A DNA stretch of 33,953 nt from Pandoraea sp. Its GTDB lineage: Bacteria; Pseudomonadota; Gammaproteobacteria; Burkholderiales; Burkholderiaceae. The notes beneath the pieces are model-generated. The model ran no database searches. It had not been told where the DNA came from and was given only the letters and a program-made list of their open reading frames with translations. Both the position numbers and the translations under genes were made by a program. Positions within the stretch are counted from its first letter, which is position 1. Every line of letters starts with the position of its first letter. This document shows positions 1 through 9,173 of the stretch, piece by piece. The stretch lies in contig JARLJF010000141.1 in the NCBI GenBank assembly GCA_031291335.1, positions 1 to 33,953 of the forward strand, read 5' to 3'.

Positions 1-1817
1 CGGCGCTCTTCGACCTGACCAGCTTGCAGCGTGAAGCCAACGGCCGCTTCGGCTTCTCGGCGAAGAACACCTTGGGCCTCGCCCAGGCGCTGTACGAAAA
101 GCACAAGGTGCTGACCTATCCCCGTACCGACGCGCGCGCGCTGCCGGAAGACTATATGGATACGGTCAAAGAAACGCTCGGCATGCTCAAGGAGAGCAAC
201 AACTATCTGCCGTTCGCCAAGCAGGTGCTCGACAAAGGCTGGGTGAAACCGAATAAGCGAATCTTCGACAATTCGAAGATCAGCGACCACTTCGCAATCA
301 TCCCGACCCTGCAAGCGCCGAAGAATCTGTCCGAGCCGGAACAGAAGCTCTACGACCTCGTCGTGAAGCGCTTCCTGTCAGTGTTCTTCCCGGCCGCCGA
401 ATATCGGGTGACGACGCGGATCACCGAAGTGGTGGGCCATCACTTCAAGACTGAAGGCAAGGTGCTGGTCGAGCCGGGCTGGTTGCAGGTCTATGGCCGC
501 GAAATCAGCGGCGAAGACGCGAACCTCGTGCCGGTGCAGAAGGACGAGAAGGTCAAGACGGACAAGATCGCCGCCCAGCAGCTGGTGACGAAACCGCCCG
601 CACGCTACAACGAAGCCACCCTGCTGTCGGCCATGGAAGGCGCGGGCAAGCTCGTCGAAGACGACGAGCTGCGCGAAGCCATGGCGGCCAAAGGGCTCGG
701 CACACCGGCCACGCGTGCGGCGATCATTGAAGGTTTGCTGGGTGAAAAGTATCTGATTCGCGAAGGCCGCGATCTGATTCCGACCGCCAAGGCTTTCCAG
801 CTCATGACGCTGTTGCGCGGTCTCGGGGTAAAGGAATTGACCGCGCCGGAACTGACCGGTGAGTGGGAATACAAGCTCTCGCAGATGGAGCGCGGCAACC
901 TGCCGCGCGACGCGTTCATGCAGGAAATCGCCCGCATGACGCAGACCATCGTGAAGCGTGCGAAAGAGTACGATTCCGACACGATCCCGGGCGATTACGC
1001 AACTTTGGAAACACCTTGCCCGAATTGCGGCGGCCAGGTGAAGGAAAACTACCGGCGCTTTGCGTGCTCGAAGTGCGAGTTTTCAATTTCGAAGATCCCG
1101 GGCGGACGTCAGTTCGAAATTCCGGAAGTCGAAGAGTTGCTGCAAAACAAGACGATCGGGCCGCTGTCGGGTTTCCGCAGCAAGATGGGCCGGCCGTTCT
1201 CGGCGATCCTGAAGCTCTCGTTCGACGATGAGATCAAGAACTTTAAGCTCGAATTCGACTTCGGCCAGGATGCCGGCGGTGAAGACGGCGAACCGCCCGA
1301 CTTCTCCGATCAGCAGCCGGTCGGCGCGTGCCCGAAGTGCAAGGGCCGCGTGTTCGAGCACGGCATGAGCTACGTCTGCGAAAACTCGGTCGCGAATCCG
1401 AAGACTTGCGACTTCCGCTCCGGCAAGGTGATCCTGCAGCAGGAAATTGCCCGCGAACAGATGGCCAAGCTACTCGAAGAAGGCCGCACCGACCTGCTGA
1501 CCAATTTCAAGTCGTCACGTACGGGCCGGAACTTCAAGGCATTCCTCGTCAAGCAGAACGACGGCAAGATCGGCTTCGAGTTCGAGAAGAAGGAGCCGTC
1601 GGCGAAAACTGCAGCGAAGACCGCGGCGGCCAAGTCGGCTGCCAAGGCAGCGGCGAATTCGGTGGATTCGGAGTCCGAGGACGATGACGCACCGGTCGCG
1701 GTCAAGGCCACGCCGGCAGCCAAAAAGGTGGCGGCTAAGAAGGCACCCGCAACCAAGACCGCAGCAGCCAAAAAAGCGCCCACGAGGAAAACGGCGGCAC
1801 GCAAAACCGGCTCGTAA
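1..1817 (+). CDS. topB: DNA topoisomerase III, C-terminal part (5' end outside window)
   Basis: Type IA topoisomerase that relaxes and decatenates DNA through a 5'-phosphotyrosine link. The reading frame is open from base 3, so the N-terminal Toprim domain lies upstream of the window. The segment [12 protein letters not shown] followed by LTYPRTDAR (about 130 bases in) is the type IA active site, with Tyr as nucleophile. The TopB-like wording of this block favours topoisomerase III over TopA. Two C-terminal zinc-ribbon-like modules follow: CPNC...CSKC near 1017-1077 and CPKC...C...C near 1330-1407. The last 70 or so residues are Lys/Ala-rich with KKAPA-type repeats, a basic tail absent from E. 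coli TopB. A strong intrinsic terminator lies 60 bp downstream. Identity is confident; the split from TopA rests on motif wording. Confidence 0.9.
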   Translation, partial: ALFDLTSLQREANGRFGFSAKNTLGLAQALYEKHKVLTYPRTDARALPEDYMDTVKETLGMLKESNNYLPFAKQVLDKGWVKPNKRIFDNSKISDHFAIIPTLQAPKNLSEPEQKLYDLVVKRFLSVFFPAAEYRVTTRITEVVGHHFKTEGKVLVEPGWLQVYGREISGEDANLVPVQKDEKVKTDKIAAQQLVTKPPARYNEATLLSAMEGAGKLVEDDELREAMAAKGLGTPATRAAIIEGLLGEKYLIREGRDLIPTAKAFQLMTLLRGLGVKELTAPELTGEWEYKLSQMERGNLPRDAFMQEIARMTQTIVKRAKEYDSDTIPGDYATLETPCPNCGGQVKENYRRFACSKCEFSISKIPGGRQFEIPEVEELLQNKTIGPLSGFRSKMGRPFSAILKLSFDDEIKNFKLEFDFGQDAGGEDGEPPDFSDQQPVGACPKCKGRVFEHGMSYVCENSVANPKTCDFRSGKVILQQEIAREQMAKLLEEGRTDLLTNFKSSRTGRNFKAFLVKQNDGKIGFEFEKKEPSAKTAAKTAAAKSAAKAAANSVDSESEDDDAPVAVKATPAAKKVAAKKAPATKTAAAKKAPTRKTAARKTGS

Positions 1818-1876
1818 GTGGACCGGCGGCCGGAGCGAGGTCACCTCCGGCCGGCTTCATTCGAGGCCACGATAAG

Positions 1877-1911
1877 AAAAGGCGCGATCACTTGTGTGAT
1901 TGCGCCTTTTT
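1877..1911 (+). terminator. Intrinsic terminator after topB
   Basis: A 15-bp stem (1877-1891 pairing with 1896-1910, one G-T pair) closes a TTGT tetraloop. It starts with AAAA and ends in a T run, so it could act on both strands. It lies between topB and the convergent LysR gene. Confidence 0.85.
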
Positions 1912-1979
1912 CGTTGCTTCTCCGGAAAACGCCCTGTGCGGGCGCCGCCGGCTTTATTGACTCACCGCTGATTCACCAC

Positions 1980-3083
1980 TTACAGCGGCGACAAGGCCGT
2001 GGGTCGCGTGCGGGGCGTTGTTTTTGCCAGCGACTTCGGCAGCGGCGATAACTCGCTGTCCAACAGGCGAGAGAGCGGCTCAGCGCCGTCGAAGGCTTCC
2101 GGCGGCATCGGATCCGCAGAATCGGGCGCCGTCGTCATAGCGGTCCGGCCAAGGCCGTCCTCCTTGATCCACTGTTCGCCAAGCAGGCTGTTCGGCGTCT
2201 GGCTGAAATGCTCGACCAGATGGTCGATGAACGTGCGCACTTTGGCCGGCAAGTGGCGGCGGCTCGGATACGCAATGTTGATCTCGACCTGCGGCAGCCG
2301 GTAGTCGCCCAGCAGCCGCACGAGCCTGCCGCGCGTCATGTCGCGGCCGATCAGATAACTCGGCAGGATGGCGATGCCCATGCCGAGCAACGCAAACTGA
2401 CGCAGCATTTCGGTGTTGTTCGCCACGATCACGTTCGACGGACGCACGCGGACTTCGCCCTCCGGGCCGGTGAACACGCGCTCGTCGCCCCAATATTCGG
2501 AAGGCAGGCTCAGGCACGGATGCTCAAGCAGATGCTCCGGACGCGTGGGCATGCCGTGCTTCTCCAGATACGCCGGCGTCGCGCACACGGTCATGCAACC
2601 CGTGGTGAGACGCCGCGTGACGATGCTTGCGCTGCGCATTTGCCGCGCGATCACCACGCCTACGTCGAAGCCTTCTTCCACCAGATCGACCTGACGGTCG
2701 ACCAGCGTGACGTCGGGGATGACTTTCGGATAGCGCTCCGCGTACGTCTGAAGCACGGGCGCGAGATTGTGCAACCCGAACACCACCGGTGCGACGATTC
2801 GCAACGTGCCGACGGGTTCGTGATTGCGCGCGACCACCATCTGCTCGACGTCTTCCAGTTCGTCGAGAATCTGGCGCGCACGCTCAAGATAAACCTGACC
2901 TGATTCGGTCAGAGACAAGCTGCGGGTAGTGCGATTGAGCAGTCGCGTACCGAGACGGCCTTCGAGGTCGGCAACGTGACGGGTGGCAACTGCGTTGGAA
3001 ATATCCATCGCGCTCGCAGCGCGGGCAAAACTGCCGAGATCCGCCACTTTGACGAAAACTCGCATCGACTGCAAATGATCCAT
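1980..3083 (-). CDS. LysR-family transcriptional regulator with C-terminal extension
   Basis: LysR-type regulator of 367 aa. The N-terminal winged helix (residues about 1-60, MDHLQSMRVFVKVADLGSF...) is followed by a periplasmic-binding-protein-like effector domain to about residue 300. The N-terminal wording resembles the CrgA/DmlR-like subgroup. The ATG at 3083 is preceded by AGGAG with 7-nt spacing. About 60 extra residues at the C-terminus (Pro/Ser/Thr-rich, ending TRPTALSPL) go beyond the usual 300-aa length. It is convergent with topB. The nearest upstream gene, pckG, is on the same strand but separated by a terminator, so no divergent target is evident. The ligand cannot be told from sequence. 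Confidence 0.9.
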   Translation of the reverse strand: MDHLQSMRVFVKVADLGSFARAASAMDISNAVATRHVADLEGRLGTRLLNRTTRSLSLTESGQVYLERARQILDELEDVEQMVVARNHEPVGTLRIVAPVVFGLHNLAPVLQTYAERYPKVIPDVTLVDRQVDLVEEGFDVGVVIARQMRSASIVTRRLTTGCMTVCATPAYLEKHGMPTRPEHLLEHPCLSLPSEYWGDERVFTGPEGEVRVRPSNVIVANNTEMLRQFALLGMGIAILPSYLIGRDMTRGRLVRLLGDYRLPQVEINIAYPSRRHLPAKVRTFIDHLVEHFSQTPNSLLGEQWIKEDGLGRTAMTTAPDSADPMPPEAFDGAEPLSRLLDSELSPLPKSLAKTTPRTRPTALSPL

Positions 3084-3195
3084 AGGACAACTCCTGCCGT
3101 GTTACTGCTTCCTGACAATTAGTGAAAACCAGTGAAGCGAACTTGGAATTCTCCTACGACTCGGGAAATCGTGTGTAAGTTGCCCGCGAAAGCGG

Positions 3196-3212
3196 AAATA
3201 TTGTCAATATTT
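3196..3212. promoter_or_regulatory. AT-rich 17-bp perfect palindrome upstream of LysR gene
   Basis: AAATATTG-T-CAATATTT is a perfect 8-1-8 inverted repeat in GC-rich DNA, 113 bp upstream of the LysR start. On the minus strand it contains TTGACA, which could serve as a -35 element. It may be an autoregulatory operator. No clear -10 was found at 17 bp. Confidence 0.45.
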
Positions 3213-3376
3213 GTGCGACTGTGCGCCCTAACATGGGGCGCGATCATCGATTGTTCCATGAAAAGAAACAATCTGCTGCAATGCAGCTTGCACGGCCTTT
3301 TTTACTCCAACAGACGTCATACTCGTGCGGACGTTGCGGAATCAGAAAAAAATCTCCCCGCGGTCGTCTCCAAAAG

Positions 3377-3400
3377 AAAAACCGCCCGAAGGCGGTTTTT
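3377..3400 (-). terminator. Intrinsic terminator after pckG
   Basis: AAAAACCGCC (3377-3386) pairs perfectly with GGCGGTTTTT (3391-3400) around a CGAA loop. On the minus strand the hairpin ends in a T run, 25 bp past the pckG stop. Confidence 0.9.
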
Positions 3401-3424
3401 CATGCGAAGTGAATACTCACATGG

Positions 3425-5281
3425 TCAGGCGGCAAGTTTCCCTTCGAGCGCTCGTTTGGCTTGGGTCAGCGCGGGCGGCAGGCCCTGCTGCAGTGTGTCA
3501 AACAGTTCCGAGTGCAGCGCTAGCTCGTCGCGCCACGCTGCGTCGTCAACGGAAATCACCTGCTCGAACTGCTCGCGGCTGAAATTCAGCCCGCTCCAGT
3601 CGATGTCCTCATAGTGCGGCGACACGCCGAAAGCATGTTCCTCACCCTGAGCCGAGCCTTCGATCCGGCCGACCATCCAGCTCAGCACCCGCATGTTCTC
3701 GCCGAAGCCCGGCCAGACGAACTTGCCGTCCGCGCCCTTGCGGAACCAGTTGACGCAGAAGATTTTCGGCAGTTTCGCGCCCAGTTGCTGCAAACGCTCG
3801 CCGGTCTTCAGCCAATGACCGAAGTAATCACTCATGTTGTAGCCGCAGAACGGCAGCATCGCGAACGGATCGCGGCGCACCACGCCCTGCTGACCGGCAG
3901 CCGCGGCGGTCGTTTCAGAGCCCATGGTAGCCGCCATGTAGACGCCTTCCACCCAGTTGCGCGCTTCGGTGACGAGCGGCACGGTAGTGGAGCGGCGTCC
4001 GCCGAAGATGAACGCGTCGATCGCGACGCCCGCCGGATTTTCCCAGTCGGCGTCGATGGACGGGCATTGCGAGGCCGGCGCCGTGAAGCGCGCGTTCGGG
4101 TGCGCCGCCTTGCGGCCGCTTTCCTTCGCGCTCGCCGGCGTCCAGTCCTTGCCCTGCCAGTCGATCAGGTGCGCGGGGGCATCGTCTGTCATGCCTTCCC
4201 ACCAGACGTCGCCGTCGTCGGTTAGCGCAACGTTGGTGAAGATCACGTTTTCTTTCAACGTGGCCATTGCGTTGAAGTTGGTCTTTTCGCTCGTGCCCGG
4301 CGCCACGCCGAAGTAGCCGGCTTCGGGATTGATCGCGTAAAGGCGGCCGTCCTTGCCCGGTTTGATCCAGGCGATATCGTCGCCGATCGTGGAGATTTTC
4401 CAGCCGTTCAGGCCTTCCGGCGGGATCAGCATCGCAAAGTTGGTCTTGCCGCACGCCGACGGAAACGCCGCCGCGACATGATGCTTGCGCCCTTCCGGCG
4501 AGGTCACGCCGAGAATCAGCATATGCTCGGCCAGCCAGCCTTCGGCGCGGCCCATGGTCGAGGCGATGCGCAGCGCGAAACACTTTTTGCCGAGCAGCGC
4601 ATTGCCACCGTAGCCCGAGCCGTAGCTCCAGATTTCGCGTGATTCAGGGAAGTGAACGATGTATTTGGTGGCATTGCACGGCCACGGCACGTCTTTCTCG
4701 CCCGCCGCAAGCGGCGCGCCGACCGAGTGGACGCACGGCACGAACTCGCCGTCTTCGCCCAGCACGTCGTAGACCTCACGGCCCATGCGCGTCATGATGC
4801 GCATGTTGGTGACAACGTACGGACTGTCGCTCAGTTCCACGCCAATATGCGCGATCGGCGAACCGAGCGGTCCCATCGAAAACGGCACCACGTACATGGT
4901 GCGGCCGCGCATGGCGCCCTCGAACAGCCCGTCGAGCGTCGAGCGCATCTCGGCCGGGGCGATCCAGTTATTGGTGGGGCCCGCGTCTTCGCGGTGCTGC
5001 GAGCAGATGAAGGTGCGATCTTCGACGCGCGCCACGTCGGACGGGTCGGACCATGCGAGATAAGAATTGGGACGCCTGGCGGGGTTGAGTTTTTTGAGCG
5101 TGCCCGCTTCGACCATCTGCGCGCAAAGCCGGTCGTATTCTTCCTGCGAGCCGTCGCACCAGACGATCCGCTCCGGCTTGGTCATCGCAGCGACGCGCTG
5201 CACCCAGTTGACCAGTTTTCGGTTCTTGACCCACGCGGGCGCCTCGATAGTGGGCTGACCTTCGAATGAGGGATGATTCAT
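3425..5281 (-). CDS. pckG: Phosphoenolpyruvate carboxykinase (GTP)
   Basis: Cytosolic gluconeogenic enzyme converting oxaloacetate and GTP to PEP, CO2 and GDP. The 618-aa length is normal for the GTP-dependent family. Visible motifs are [13 protein letters not shown] (residues 130-142, substrate binding), the PEPCK-specific P-loop FPSACGKTN (273-281, with reactive Cys277), the metal-binding GDDIAWI (300-306) and the nucleotide-binding block around RRSTTVP. The ATG at 5281 has GGAG 8 nt upstream. The gene is monocistronic, closed by a strong terminator, and faces away from the hydroxyacid dehydrogenase across a 378-bp intergenic region. All key residues seem intact. Confidence 0.97.
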   Translation of the reverse strand: MNHPSFEGQPTIEAPAWVKNRKLVNWVQRVAAMTKPERIVWCDGSQEEYDRLCAQMVEAGTLKKLNPARRPNSYLAWSDPSDVARVEDRTFICSQHREDAGPTNNWIAPAEMRSTLDGLFEGAMRGRTMYVVPFSMGPLGSPIAHIGVELSDSPYVVTNMRIMTRMGREVYDVLGEDGEFVPCVHSVGAPLAAGEKDVPWPCNATKYIVHFPESREIWSYGSGYGGNALLGKKCFALRIASTMGRAEGWLAEHMLILGVTSPEGRKHHVAAAFPSACGKTNFAMLIPPEGLNGWKISTIGDDIAWIKPGKDGRLYAINPEAGYFGVAPGTSEKTNFNAMATLKENVIFTNVALTDDGDVWWEGMTDDAPAHLIDWQGKDWTPASAKESGRKAAHPNARFTAPASQCPSIDADWENPAGVAIDAFIFGGRRSTTVPLVTEARNWVEGVYMAATMGSETTAAAAGQQGVVRRDPFAMLPFCGYNMSDYFGHWLKTGERLQQLGAKLPKIFCVNWFRKGADGKFVWPGFGENMRVLSWMVGRIEGSAQGEEHAFGVSPHYEDIDWSGLNFSREQFEQVISVDDAAWRDELALHSELFDTLQQGLPPALTQAKRALEGKLAA

Positions 5282-5580
5282 CGACTTGTCTCCGTTTTGA
5301 AAGCAATAGAAAAACGGTACAAGCCCAGTGACGCTGCATGCGAGAGGCGTTCAATTCTTTACGCCGGGGTCGCTGCCACCCGACGCGCAATTGTGCAGGT
5401 CATTCCGGGCCACACAGCCTGTTGAGCGGAGAGGCCAGCCGACGGGGCTTCTGCAACCGTCTGTAAAGCGGCTTGCCTCAACACGCAACAAACTGTTAAA
5501 AACGATGTCAATCGGCCTTTGCCGTGGCGCTGCCATTCTGTGCGGTAGCTACTACGGTAAGGCATTCAGCCAGACCGGCA

Positions 5581-5596
5581 TGTGACCTAGGTCACA
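5581..5596. promoter_or_regulatory. Perfect CRP-type palindrome TGTGA-N6-TCACA
   Basis: TGTGACCTAGGTCACA matches the textbook CRP half-sites exactly. The symmetry extends two further bases on each side, giving a 20-bp perfect palindrome at 5579-5598. It lies 63 bp upstream of the dehydrogenase ATG and 300 bp from the pckG start, so it most likely controls the dehydrogenase. A weak promoter reading places AGGTCA (5589-5594) as -35 and CATAAC (5612-5617) as -10, 17 bp apart. The site would then overlap the -35. Another palindrome-binding regulator is possible. Confidence 0.55.
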
Positions 5597-5659
5597 TGGT
5601 GGGACAGTCAGCATAACACTCCGTTCCGCACCACCAAGGTGCGTCGCAAGACACAAACC

Positions 5660-6673
5660 ATGAAGATTGCCATCCTCGACGATTACCAGGACGCCGTCCG
5701 CAAGCTCGACTGCTTTCAACTGCTGGCCGACCACGAGGTCAAGGTTTTTAACAACACCGTCCGCGGTCTCGGCCAGTTGGCAAGCCGTCTCTCCGAAGTC
5801 GACGCACTCGTTCTGATTCGCGAACGCACCCGCATCAACTCGCAACTGCTCGATAAACTGCCGCGTTTGCGCATGATCAGCCAAACGGGCAAAGTTTCGA
5901 GCCACATCGATCTGGCGGCCTGTACCGAGCGCGGCATCGCCGTGCTCGAAGGCACCGGTTCGCCGTACGCGCCCGCCGAATTGACGTGGGCTCTCATCAT
6001 GGCGGCCCAGAGGCGGATTCCGCAATACGTAGCAAACCTTAAGCAGGGAGCCTGGCAGCAGTCTGGTCTGAAGACGTCGGCGCTGCCGCCGAACTTTGGT
6101 TTGGGGCAGGTGTTGCGCGGTCAGACTCAGGGAATCTGGGGTTACGGCAAGATCGGCCAGCTGCTTGCCGGATACGGCAAGGCATTCGGCATGAAAGTGC
6201 TGATCTGGGGCCGCGAGCATTCGCGCGAAGCCGCTCGCGCGGACGGTTACAGCGTGGCAGAGAGCCGCGAGGCGCTATTCGAGCAGAGCGACGTGCTGTC
6301 GCTGCATTTGCGCCTGCACGACGACACGCGCGGCATCGTCAAACAGGAAGACCTGATGCGGATGAAACCGACCGCGCTGCTCGTGAACACGAGCCGGGCC
6401 GAGCTGCTCGACGAAAACGCGCTGGTGAACGCGCTGTCGCACAATCGTCCGGGGATGGTCGCAATCGACGTCTACGAAAGCGAGCCGATTCTGCAGGGCT
6501 ACAGCCTGCTGCGCATGGAAAACGTGATCTGCACGCCGCACATCGGCTACGTGGAGCGGGAAAGCTACGAGCAGTATTTCACCGCCGCATTCAACAACAT
6601 TCTGGCTTTCGACGCTGGCGATACAAGCAGCGTGGCGAATCCGGAAGCGTTACAGGGCGGCCGCCGGCGTTAA
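5660..6673 (+). CDS. D-2-hydroxyacid dehydrogenase family protein
   Basis: NAD(P)-dependent oxidoreductase of 337 aa that interconverts 2-oxo acids and D-2-hydroxy acids. It has a split catalytic domain and a central Rossmann domain with GYGKIG (residues 161-166). The catalytic triad typical of the family is visible: Arg246 in NTSRAELLDENAL, Glu275 in DVYESEP, and His294 in CTPHIGYVE. I chose the ATG at 5660 (MKIAILDDYQ) because it matches family N-termini; no good ribosome-binding site is seen there. A GTG at 5639 is the alternative. The substrate is not predictable. It lies immediately downstream of the CRP-like palindrome and is convergent with the patatin gene. Confidence 0.9.
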   Translation: MKIAILDDYQDAVRKLDCFQLLADHEVKVFNNTVRGLGQLASRLSEVDALVLIRERTRINSQLLDKLPRLRMISQTGKVSSHIDLAACTERGIAVLEGTGSPYAPAELTWALIMAAQRRIPQYVANLKQGAWQQSGLKTSALPPNFGLGQVLRGQTQGIWGYGKIGQLLAGYGKAFGMKVLIWGREHSREAARADGYSVAESREALFEQSDVLSLHLRLHDDTRGIVKQEDLMRMKPTALLVNTSRAELLDENALVNALSHNRPGMVAIDVYESEPILQGYSLLRMENVICTPHIGYVERESYEQYFTAAFNNILAFDAGDTSSVANPEALQGGRRR

Positions 6674-6692
6674 GAACGGCAGGTTCCGCGGT

Positions 6693-6720
6693 GTGCGGCT
6701 CGGTGCCTGCTGAGCCGCAC
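6693..6720. terminator. Hairpin between convergent genes
   Basis: GTGCGGCTC (6693-6701) and GAGCCGCAC (6712-6720) form a perfect 9-bp stem between the dehydrogenase and patatin stops. No T run follows on either strand, so it may only stall polymerase or stabilise RNA ends. Confidence 0.4.
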
Positions 6721-6776
6721 GAGAGTTCGTCCAGCGGGGTTCGCGCAGTATCGGCCCACGCCCACCGCCAGTTCTC

Positions 6777-7655
6777 TCACCGCGCCGATTCGTGCGCGGC
6801 GGATTCCATCAGATCGGGCATGCGTTCGAGAAAGGTCTCGCCATCGGCGCGGCCAAGGTTGTACGCGTGCACCATCTGCGAGGGGCTGGTGTAATCCCAA
6901 CTGGAAATCGGCACCTTGCGCGACGGCTGCACATAGAGCCGTTGCTGTACGCCGTGCGGCACGACGAACATCTGCGGGCGCGGATAGAGACGGGTGACCA
7001 TTACGAGCACGTTGCCGGGCGCCTCGGCGTCGAGCGCGCCGACCGGCACATTATCGACCATGCCACCGTCCAGCACCGGCCGGCCGTTGCGCCGTAGCAC
7101 CGGCGTGAACGGCGGCGTACTCGACGATTGCAGGATCAGATCCGCCAGATCTTCGACGCTCGCGCAATCTTGCGCGCGCACGAACTCCGGATGAAAGCCG
7201 AGCGATTGGCCGAGTGTTGGATGCAGCGTCTTGCGCACGTACTTTTCGATGTTGTATGCGATCAGACCGGCGGCCACCGCGCTACGCGCGCCGAGCCAGC
7301 GCGGCAGATGCGACACGCCGATGCGGATTTCCGGCGCATCGGCGAGCGTCGAAAACTTCTCGCCGTAGATGTCGAGCAGCGCCTGACGGTAGATACGGTA
7401 ATGCGGAAACACCGACTCGCCGCGCAGCAGGTTGCCCCAGTAGGCGTTGCGGGTGTTGTGACGCAGCGCGTCTTCGTAATAGCGCATCACCCAGTCGGAA
7501 TCGCGCGTGTAGAGCATGCACGCGGTGGCGGCGCCGGCCGAAATGCCGGTGATGACGCGCGGCCGGATCCGCAATTCCGGCTGCACCACGTCCCAAAAAC
7601 CCGCCTGCCACCAACAGCGGTTGCCACCGCCGGCGAATACGACCTGATCGAACAT
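6777..7655 (-). CDS. Patatin-like phospholipase family protein
   Basis: Ser-Asp dyad acyl hydrolase of 292 aa. It shows the glycine-rich oxyanion loop FAGGGNR (residues 7-13), the nucleophile motif GISAG (Ser39) and the catalytic Asp in the DGG motif (VLDGGMVDN, about residue 200). No signal peptide or membrane segment is evident. The ATG at 7655 has a GAGGA 8 nt upstream. It lies 34 bp downstream of the thioesterase gene on the same strand, so the two are probably cotranscribed. A joint role in acyl-chain release is plausible but inferred. Confidence 0.88.
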   Translation of the reverse strand: MFDQVVFAGGGNRCWWQAGFWDVVQPELRIRPRVITGISAGAATACMLYTRDSDWVMRYYEDALRHNTRNAYWGNLLRGESVFPHYRIYRQALLDIYGEKFSTLADAPEIRIGVSHLPRWLGARSAVAAGLIAYNIEKYVRKTLHPTLGQSLGFHPEFVRAQDCASVEDLADLILQSSSTPPFTPVLRRNGRPVLDGGMVDNVPVGALDAEAPGNVLVMVTRLYPRPQMFVVPHGVQQRLYVQPSRKVPISSWDYTSPSQMVHAYNLGRADGETFLERMPDLMESAAHESAR

Positions 7656-7689
7656 CCTGATTTTCCTCTTATGCGGCGCTCTGCCCGTT

Positions 7690-8094
7690 TTAGTCGAGCA
7701 GTGCGTAGGTCGTGGTGGCGTGGACGGCCATGTTGCCGGCTTCGTCGAACAATTCGACTTCACCGAACACGAGGTTGCGGCCCATGCGCAGCACTCGCGC
7801 GGTGATCAGCACGTCGCCCTTGCGCACCGTGCGCATGAAATTGATATTGAGCGAGACCGTGCTCATAGGCTTGAAACCGCCGAGCGCGGCCGAAATGGCG
7901 ACGATCATGGCCGTGTCCGCCGCGGCCATGAAGACCTGACCGCAGATCACGCCACCCGCGTGACGCAACCCGCCCGAAAACGGCAGGCGCAGCGTGGCGC
8001 TTTCTTCATCGACCTTGACTGGCGTCAGCGTCAGCGCGCGGACCCACGGCGCGAGGATGCGGTCGAGTAATTCGATAATCTCTTTGTCATCCAT
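7690..8094 (-). CDS. Hotdog-fold thioesterase (PaaI-like)
   Basis: Small acyl-CoA thioesterase of 134 aa with the PaaI-type hotdog fold. The block GGLRHAGGVICG...AAADTAM is the usual helix-capping and catalytic region. The MDDKEIIELLDRIL start at 8094 fits the family length, and a longer in-frame start at 8151 would only add unconserved residues. The ribosome-binding site is weak (a run of G about 7 nt upstream). It is the first gene of a probable two-gene unit with the patatin-like hydrolase. The specific acyl substrate is unknown. Confidence 0.85.
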   Translation of the reverse strand: MDDKEIIELLDRILAPWVRALTLTPVKVDEESATLRLPFSGGLRHAGGVICGQVFMAAADTAMIVAISAALGGFKPMSTVSLNINFMRTVRKGDVLITARVLRMGRNLVFGEVELFDEAGNMAVHATTTYALLD

Positions 8095-8256
8095 GGCAAG
8101 CCCCCGGTCGAAAGCCGCGCGATGCTGCGTGCGGCAAAGTGTCCGCGACATGATACCGGGACGATATAGACAACGCCTTTTTCACGACAGCGAGTCCATT
8201 GAGGAATCCCTCGGGGCCGTCGATGCAAATATTTTTAAGAAATCTGCTAAAGGGGC

Positions 8257-8285
8257 TTGGCAAGCCCGAAAAATTTCTGCATAAT
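8257..8285 (+). promoter_or_regulatory. Sigma70-type promoter of tRNA-Lys
   Basis: TTGGCA (8257-8262), a 17-bp spacer, and CATAAT (8280-8285). The predicted transcript start near 8292 lies about 7 nt before the mature tRNA 5' end. Confidence 0.8.
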
Positions 8286-8298
8286 TTCGCTTCTGTTG

Positions 8299-8374
8299 GG
8301 GGCGTTAGCTCAGTTGGTAGAGCAGCGGACTCTTAATCCGTAGGTCGAGTGTTCGAGTCACTCACGCCCCACCA
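8299..8374 (+). tRNA. tRNA-Lys (anticodon CTT)
   Basis: A complete cloverleaf of 76 nt. The acceptor stem GGGGCGT/ACGCCCC has 7 bp. The D arm GCTCAGTTGGTAGAGC, an anticodon stem of 5 bp and the loop CTCTTAA follow, giving anticodon CTT for codon AAG. The T arm is GAGTG-TTCGAGT-CACTC, then discriminator A and an encoded CCA (8372-8374). It has its own promoter and terminator, so it is a single-gene unit. Confidence 0.98.
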
Positions 8375-8381
8375 GATGCAC

Positions 8382-8416
8382 ACAAGGGCCGCACATCGTG
8401 CGGCCCTTGTTGTTTC
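8382..8416 (+). terminator. Intrinsic terminator after tRNA-Lys
   Basis: A perfect 13-bp stem (8382-8394 with 8398-8410, ATC loop) begins 8 nt after the tRNA CCA and is followed by TGTTTCTG. Confidence 0.85.
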
Positions 8417-8594
8417 TGCCCTCCCTTCTGCCAGCGTATCTTCCCTTCGCGTATTCGTCCTTCGCCCTTGCGCCTGTCGTCCTATTCCTACAGTCGATTC
8501 AGTCGTGACCGATAGTGCGCGCAACGCCTGCCCACTACTCTGAACTCATCTCGCCGCGCGGCGCGCGGTGGGCACTTGCCACAGGAGACTCATC

Positions 8595-8783
8595 ATGAAA
8601 ACGGCGAAGTCGATTCTTGTTGTCATCACCGCGCTCGCTATGGGCTCGTCCATCTTGGGTTGCACGCTCGGCGGCGCAGCCGCAGGCGGCGTCATCGGCC
8701 ACGAAGCCACCGGCGGCAGCACCGCCGGTACCGTTGGCGGCGCCGTTGTCGGCGGCGTGATCGGTCACGAACTGGGCAAGTAA
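8595..8783 (+). CDS. Glycine-zipper 2TM lipoprotein (OsmB-like)
   Basis: A 62-aa envelope protein. Residues 1-22 form a lipoprotein signal peptide (MKTAKSILVVITALAMGSS) with lipobox ILGC, so Cys23 should be lipidated. The rest is a glycine-zipper hairpin (GGAAAGGVIGHEATGG...GGAVVGGVIGHELGK) with two GG-VIGHE repeats, as in OsmB/SlyB-like small lipoproteins. The ATG at 8595 has AGGAG about 7 nt upstream; an in-frame start at 8568 would spoil the signal peptide. Likely roles are envelope stability or stress, inferred from the family. Confidence 0.85.
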   Translation: MKTAKSILVVITALAMGSSILGCTLGGAAAGGVIGHEATGGSTAGTVGGAVVGGVIGHELGK

Positions 8784-8810
8784 GCCCTGCCAGCGGATCA
8801 TTGCCCGCCG

Positions 8811-9173
8811 TCAACGCCCCACAACGTATAGCGGGGTGTTGGCGGCGTAGCCGTACATGATCAGCACGTCGCCCACGATCGCATCGCCTGCCGCTCGCGC
8901 CTGCGCCACGTTCGCGTAGCGTTTCGCTTGCGCCGTGCAGGTAGCGTAATGCCGTCCGCCACCCTTGAGCGTGCCATCGTGCCGGCCAACGAACGCCGCC
9001 TGACGCACACTCCACAAGAAGTATCCCTCGCACTTCGCGATCTCCGGCGGACGCCTGACCGTTCCGTCATCCTTCTGCGATTCCTCGCCGGCCCGGTACA
9101 GCCGCCACTGACGCTTGATCGCCGCATCGGACCAACGTCCCATGCCGATGTCTTTTGCTTTGCCTTTTGCCAT
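8811..9173 (-). CDS. Hypothetical protein, 120 aa
   Basis: I do not recognise this protein. It is basic at the N-terminus (MAKGKAKDIGMGRW), mixed in composition, and has two Cys (AKCEGYFLW and YATCTAQAK) and a hydrophobic C-terminal stretch (DAIVGDVLIMYGYAANTPLYVV) that is short for a membrane helix. No signal peptide is seen. The reason to accept it is a near-consensus AAGGAGG placed 5 nt before the ATG at 9173, together with a normal amino-acid composition. It is convergent with the glycine-zipper gene, 27 bp apart. Confidence 0.65.
   Translation of the reverse strand: MAKGKAKDIGMGRWSDAAIKRQWRLYRAGEESQKDDGTVRRPPEIAKCEGYFLWSVRQAAFVGRHDGTLKGGGRHYATCTAQAKRYANVAQARAAGDAIVGDVLIMYGYAANTPLYVVGR

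Noticed and set aside
8299..8374. tRNA-Lys as attachment site of an integrated island
   Set aside because: No integrase and no recognised repeat of the tRNA 3' end in the window; the tRNA and its terminator are intact.
8333..8524. Minus-strand frame ending in GVSDSNTRPTD over the tRNA
   Set aside because: This is the well-known false protein produced by translating the antisense of a tRNA 3' half; the tRNA explains the sequence.
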